Positions 49,817 to 52,689 of a DNA stretch of 52,689 nt are shown in pieces. Source of the stretch: Blastocatellia bacterium (GTDB lineage: Bacteria; Acidobacteriota; Blastocatellia; HR10; J050); assembly GCA_026985075.1 (NCBI GenBank), contig JALSQX010000035.1, forward strand, positions 1 through 52,689. Reading direction: 5' to 3'. Each line of letters begins with the position of its first letter. The stretch's first letter is position 1. The notes beneath the pieces were generated by a model, which was not told the origin of the DNA, made no database searches, and saw only the letters and a program-made list of their open reading frames with translations. Both the position numbers and the translations under genes were made by a program.

Positions 49817-49868
49817 TCTCGGGAGCCGGGAGCATAGAGCACGCGCCAAGCTCCACGTTCTGCGCTCC
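49817..49868. repeat. GGAGC heptamer tract between binding protein and permease
   Basis: Units GGGAGCCGGGAGCATAGAGC on the left and reverse-sense CTCCACG/GCGCTCC on the right form an imperfect inverted arrangement in the divergent promoter region. Confidence 0.6.
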
Positions 49869-49922
49869 TTTTGCGGACCAAGCACCACGAGATTATACGG
49901 CTCGTCTGAGAGAGATCAAGCC

Positions 49923-50891
49923 ATGGCCAAATTGCTCGCCAAGCGATTGGCTCAGGCCATCCCGCTGCTTTTCGGGATTTCGTTGCTCAGTTTCCTCATC
50001 GTGGCGTTGGCGCCGGGTGATCCGCTGGCTCACCTGGCCACCGATCCGCACATCTCGCCACAAACCATCGAAGCGCTGCGACACCGACTGGGATTGGACC
50101 TGCCGGCTCACGTCCGGTACTGGCGCTGGCTGGTCGGCCTGCTGCACGGCGATTGGGGAGTCTCGCTCCAGTATCGCCTCCCCGTCTCGACGCTCATCGC
50201 CACGCGAGCCCTCAACACGCTCATTCTGAGCCTGAGCGCGACGCTGGTGGCCATTCTCATCGGCGTCCCTCTCGGCATCGTCGCCGCCGTGCGCCGCCAG
50301 AGCTTCATCGATCGGGCGTGCGACTGGCTGACCACGATGTCTCTCTCCACGCCGCGGATTTTTCTCGGATTGTTGGCGCTCTTGTTGGCGGCCAAGACCG
50401 GCTGGTTCCCCATCGGCGGTCAGCATTCGGCCGCCTTCGACCGCTTGACGGGAGTGCAACGATGGCTCGATGTGTTGCATCACCTCATCCTGCCGGCGCT
50501 CATCCTGAGCCTCGCGCCTCTGGCCGTCTACCTTCGCCAGATGCGAGGACATTTGCTCGAGACGCTCGACCGGGAGTATGTGCGGACGGCGCGCGCTAAA
50601 GGACTCTCCCGATCGGCCGTGATTTTGAAGCACGCTTTGCGGCCGGCGCTCAATCCGGTCATCACTCTCTTCGGCTACTCCATCGGCAACCTGTTGAGTG
50701 GATCGGCGCTGGTGGAAACGATCATGGCGTGGCCGGGCATCGGCCAAATGACCGTTCAGGCCGTGTTCGCCCGCGACATCTATGTGCTCATGGCGGCAGT
50801 GATGATCACCTCTATGCTCCTCATCGTGGGAAATCTCGTCGCTGATCTGTTGCTGGCCGCCAACGACCCCAAGATCAAGCTGGAGGCCTGA
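49923..50891 (+). CDS. ABC importer permease, DppB/OppB type
   Basis: 322 residues, six membrane segments. The N-terminus (RLAQAIPLLFGISLLSFLIV) and the EAA-like cytoplasmic loop EYVRTARAKGLSRSAVILKHAL are diagnostic of DppB. AGAGA precedes the ATG at 49923. The frame extends to 49767 through repeat DNA. It ends 3 bp before the next gene. Confidence 0.93.
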   Translation: MAKLLAKRLAQAIPLLFGISLLSFLIVALAPGDPLAHLATDPHISPQTIEALRHRLGLDLPAHVRYWRWLVGLLHGDWGVSLQYRLPVSTLIATRALNTLILSLSATLVAILIGVPLGIVAAVRRQSFIDRACDWLTTMSLSTPRIFLGLLALLLAAKTGWFPIGGQHSAAFDRLTGVQRWLDVLHHLILPALILSLAPLAVYLRQMRGHLLETLDREYVRTARAKGLSRSAVILKHALRPALNPVITLFGYSIGNLLSGSALVETIMAWPGIGQMTVQAVFARDIYVLMAAVMITSMLLIVGNLVADLLLAANDPKIKLEA

Positions 50892-50894
50892 CCT

Positions 50895-52019
50895 GTGGGT
50901 AGAGAGGCAACCATTCACAGCCAGGAACAGCGAGGCGAACGGGTCCCGCTCCCGCCCCCCCGACGCTGGACCGGTCATTACCGAGCGATCATCCTCATCC
51001 TCGGAATGCTCAGTTTCATAGCCGGATTCGCCGAGTTCATCGCTCCCTACGATTACCGCACGCAACACCGCGCGGTCATCAATCTCCCGCCCATGCCCGT
51101 TCATTTCGTCGATGCCCGGGGCCGCTTTCATCTGCGCCCGTTCGTCTACGCCATCACCCGCGTGCCCGGAGCTCAACGCCGATATGCGGAAAATACGCGG
51201 GAACGATACGCCATTCACTTCTTTGTGCGCGGCGAGCCGTACCGCTTGTGGGGAATCATCCCCGGTTCTCGCCATCTCTTCGGCGTCTCTCCGGAGAGCC
51301 CTGTGCGCTTCCACCTGCTGGGCACCGATCAACTGGGACGGGATGTCTTCTCGCGACTGGTGTACGGTTCCCGGGTGACATTGAGCATCGCCCTGGCCAG
51401 CTTGTTGGCTTCTCTCCTGCTCGGACTGGCCGTAGGAGGCGTCTCCGGTTACTTCGGTGGCTGGATTGACGCCCTGTTCATGCGATTCGGCGAACTGGTC
51501 CAGTCCATCCCCGCCATCTTTCTCATCCTGGCGCTGCGGGCGGCCTTCCCGCTGGAGATCTCGTATGGGAACACAGTGCTCATGCTGGTGGCCATTTTCG
51601 CGCTGGCCAGCTGGCCGGAAGTCGCCCGTCTGGTCCGCAGCGATGTGCTCTCGGTCGCCGGTCGCGACTTCGTCCTCTCGGCCCGCGCTGCTGGTGCGAC
51701 CGACGGCTGGATTCTCCGGCACCACATCCTCCCTCATGCTCTCACACCGGCCATCATTCAGGCGGCCATTATCGTCCCTTCGTTCATTCTGGGCGAAGCC
51801 GCCCTCTCCTTCCTGGGCGTGGGCATTCAAGAACCACAACCGAGCTGGGGCAACATGCTGGCGGCGGCCCAGGATCTCACCATCTTGCTCACGGCGTGGT
51901 GGATGCTCATTCCCGGGTTGGCCATCTTCGTCACCGTAGCCGCCTTCACGGCCCTGGGCGACGCCATCCGCGACGCCCTCGACCCGCGCTCCAGCAGCCG
52001 TCCCCAGGGATGGGGATGA
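50895..52019 (+). CDS. ABC importer permease, DppC/OppC type
   Basis: 374 residues. An N-terminal helix is followed by a periplasmic region of about 100 residues that is longer than usual. The permease core has LLGTDQLGRDVFSRLVYGSR and the EAA loop DFVLSARAAGATDGWILRHH. It pairs with the upstream DppB. No ATPase (DppD/DppF) gene is in the window; those are probably elsewhere. The start is a GTG at 50895, 3 bp after the previous stop. Confidence 0.92.
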   Translation: MGREATIHSQEQRGERVPLPPPRRWTGHYRAIILILGMLSFIAGFAEFIAPYDYRTQHRAVINLPPMPVHFVDARGRFHLRPFVYAITRVPGAQRRYAENTRERYAIHFFVRGEPYRLWGIIPGSRHLFGVSPESPVRFHLLGTDQLGRDVFSRLVYGSRVTLSIALASLLASLLLGLAVGGVSGYFGGWIDALFMRFGELVQSIPAIFLILALRAAFPLEISYGNTVLMLVAIFALASWPEVARLVRSDVLSVAGRDFVLSARAAGATDGWILRHHILPHALTPAIIQAAIIVPSFILGEAALSFLGVGIQEPQPSWGNMLAAAQDLTILLTAWWMLIPGLAIFVTVAAFTALGDAIRDALDPRSSSRPQGWG

Positions 52020-52227
52020 ACCCTTCCGCTAGGACGGAGACCACATCACCTCCCTCACTCCGGCTTGAAGCCAGGGGAATGCAGTCCTGGATCTCCATCC
52101 CGGCTCCATGCGGCTCAAATGCCTCATACCGGGTGAACCTCTCATGACCCAAGATGACCCCCGGCGTCACATATTTTCTTTTCACAGAAATGTGGCCGGC
52201 GGTCACGCGAGCTTCTGTCACGGCAGC

Positions 52228-52275
52228 CGGTGAGGGGAAATCCCCTCGGTTGATGAGGGGGAATCCCCTCACCGG
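52228..52275. repeat. Long inverted repeat built from two GAGGGG/CCCCTC palindromes
   Basis: GAGGGGAAATCCCCTC (52232-52247) and GAGGGGGAATCCCCTC (52255-52270) are each palindromic. Together, with CCGGT/ACCGG flanks, they pair over 21 bp with few mismatches. Confidence 0.85.
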
Positions 52276-52334
52276 AGATGGGCCGTCAGGATGGGGGCCG
52301 GGCGACGGCCGTCTGCTGCCGCGAGGGGCTAGCC

Positions 52335-52350
52335 GAGGGGAAATCCCCTC
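52335..52350. promoter_or_regulatory. Third copy of the GAGGGG/CCCCTC palindrome
   Basis: GAGGGGAAATCCCCTC is identical to the copy at 52232. It lies about 100 bp upstream of the sigma54 core, a usual distance for an activator-binding enhancer site. Confidence 0.65.
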
Positions 52351-52449
52351 ATCAACCCCGCCCGTGCCGTTTGCGGCAACGATACGACCATTTCCACAAC
52401 TTCATCGTGGTGAGCGTGTTAGAGCGATGGCCGGGACAGCGGTGGGCTC

Positions 52450-52465
52450 TGGCATGCCGCTTGCA
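52450..52465 (+). promoter_or_regulatory. Sigma54 promoter at the right edge
   Basis: TGGCATGCCGCTTGCA matches TGGCACG-N4-TTGCW with one change outside GG/GC. GG is at 52451-52452 and GC at 52463-52464. The start site would be near 52475, 30 bp before the ATG at 52505. Confidence 0.8.
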
Positions 52466-52504
52466 CAAGGGAGATGGCCGACATCGGTTGAGGAGGAGCG
52501 AGTG

Positions 52505-52689
52505 ATGTGCGGCCGGTGGAGCGATGAGCCAGGACTGTGGTTGAGGACTCTTGCCGCGCTCGGGCTGACGCACAAAAGTGGCCGGTGGAGCGATGAGTCG
52601 GGGCAATGGTTGCGGGTGAGTCTGGTGGTGGCCGTCAGCTTGCTGGTCAGTCTGCCCACCGGCCCCCACGCCGCCCCTTCCGCCCCTCA
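52505..52689 (+). CDS. Partial gene running off the window, under sigma54 control
   Basis: 61 codons are open to the window end. AGGAGG lies 8 nt before the ATG (a GTG at 52502 is also possible). A 12-residue motif, GRWSDEPGLWLR, recurs as GRWSDESGQWLR 23 residues later, encoded by an 18-bp exact repeat (52511-52528 and 52580-52597). A hydrophobic segment follows (VSLVVAVSLLVSL, then PTGPHAAPSAP), like a signal peptide or membrane anchor. The true start could be the GTG at 52613. Function unknown; probably exported. Confidence 0.55.
   Translation, partial: MCGRWSDEPGLWLRTLAALGLTHKSGRWSDESGQWLRVSLVVAVSLLVSLPTGPHAAPSAP

Larger units (their letters stand above)
52020..52449. other. Gene-free stretch with palindromes upstream of a sigma54 promoter
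   Basis: No supported gene. Both strands are open in part (for example minus 51946-52272) but start codons and signatures are lacking. Palindromes occupy 52228-52275 and 52335-52350. Confidence 0.45.

Noticed and set aside
49893-51839. 648-codon minus-strand open frame
   Set aside because: It lies opposite two clear DppB/DppC permeases and is extremely rich in Arg/Gln/Asp/His, typical of antisense reading of GC-rich membrane protein genes.
51946-52272. 108-residue minus-strand frame at the end of the DppC gene
   Set aside because: It overlaps DppC, starts in the palindrome region and has no ribosome-binding site or recognisable domain. It might be a remnant of a mobile sequence, but nothing visible supports this.
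1-52689. tRNA, rRNA, tmRNA, RNase P or SRP RNA genes
   Set aside because: I looked for their conserved sequence blocks on both strands and saw none. A covariance search would settle it.

Overview
The window looks like a piece of a GC-rich, diderm bacterial genome. I infer Acidobacteriota (Blastocatellia-like) from the mix of a system II cytochrome c biogenesis protein, ThyX, a FecR protein with an aromatic Gly/Tyr/Trp-rich tail, a DUF4097 protein, a lactonase-type propeller and a Tad locus. No rRNA, tRNA or CRISPR array is visible, so the assignment rests on gene style only.

Layout. Positions 1-284 hold twelve 22-bp tandem repeats in groups of 3, 4 and 5, with a minus-strand parA-parB operon beside them. 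From 2.5 to 11.4 kb are housekeeping and envelope genes: an O-antigen-ligase-like protein with an inserted PDZ-like segment, a membrane-anchored trypsin-like protease, CcsB, an S41 processing protease, a ribbon-helix-helix (RHH) protein, a sugar nucleotidyltransferase and a propeller protein. Two near-identical palindromes that share the outer and central bases of parS lie at 4.0-4.2 kb. From 11.46 to 14.67 kb is a compact phage-like element. It has seven small minus-strand genes, mostly joined by ATGA overlaps (UviB-like holin, membrane protein, coiled coil, HTH, RHH plus helical domain, Zn/NFDPVW protein, small protein), and a divergent RHH regulator. The two directions start from back-to-back sigma70 promoters so close to the start codons that both transcripts should be nearly leaderless.

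From 14.99 to 25.6 kb is a Tad/Flp pilus locus. The short major pilin gene flp has its own near-perfect sigma54 promoter, a leader with a long closing helix and a strong terminator. It is followed by cpaA-cpaB-cpaC-tadZ-tadA, an unrecognised coupled gene, tadB-tadC, a DUF192 gene and a TadD-like lipoprotein. No TadE/F/G minor pilins are present.

From 25.8 to 41.7 kb are a lipid kinase, a YgfZ/GcvT protein, a DUF4097 exported protein, an RRM protein, a SlyD-like isomerase, a small Cys-rich protein, an acyl-CoA synthetase, a double-length ThyX, a FecR protein, and a receiver/DUF4388/roadblock protein followed by a 1292-residue multi-GAF histidine kinase. From 41.7 to 52 kb are an M28 peptidase, an alpha/beta hydrolase, a small dehydrogenase-cupin cluster, a TPR protein, and a peptide/nickel-type ABC importer (binding protein divergent from two permeases). 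The right edge has three GGGG-A/G-AA-TCCC-type palindromes upstream of a second excellent sigma54 promoter. That promoter drives a gene that runs off the window and begins with an in-frame duplicated 12-residue motif.

A degenerate heptamer family (GGAGCRY) recurs at five places between 13.7 and 49.9 kb, once inside a coding sequence. The strongest candidates for something undescribed are the divergently controlled phage-like mini-element, the sigma54/structured-leader control of flp with its unknown Tad partner gene, and the repeat array beside parAB.
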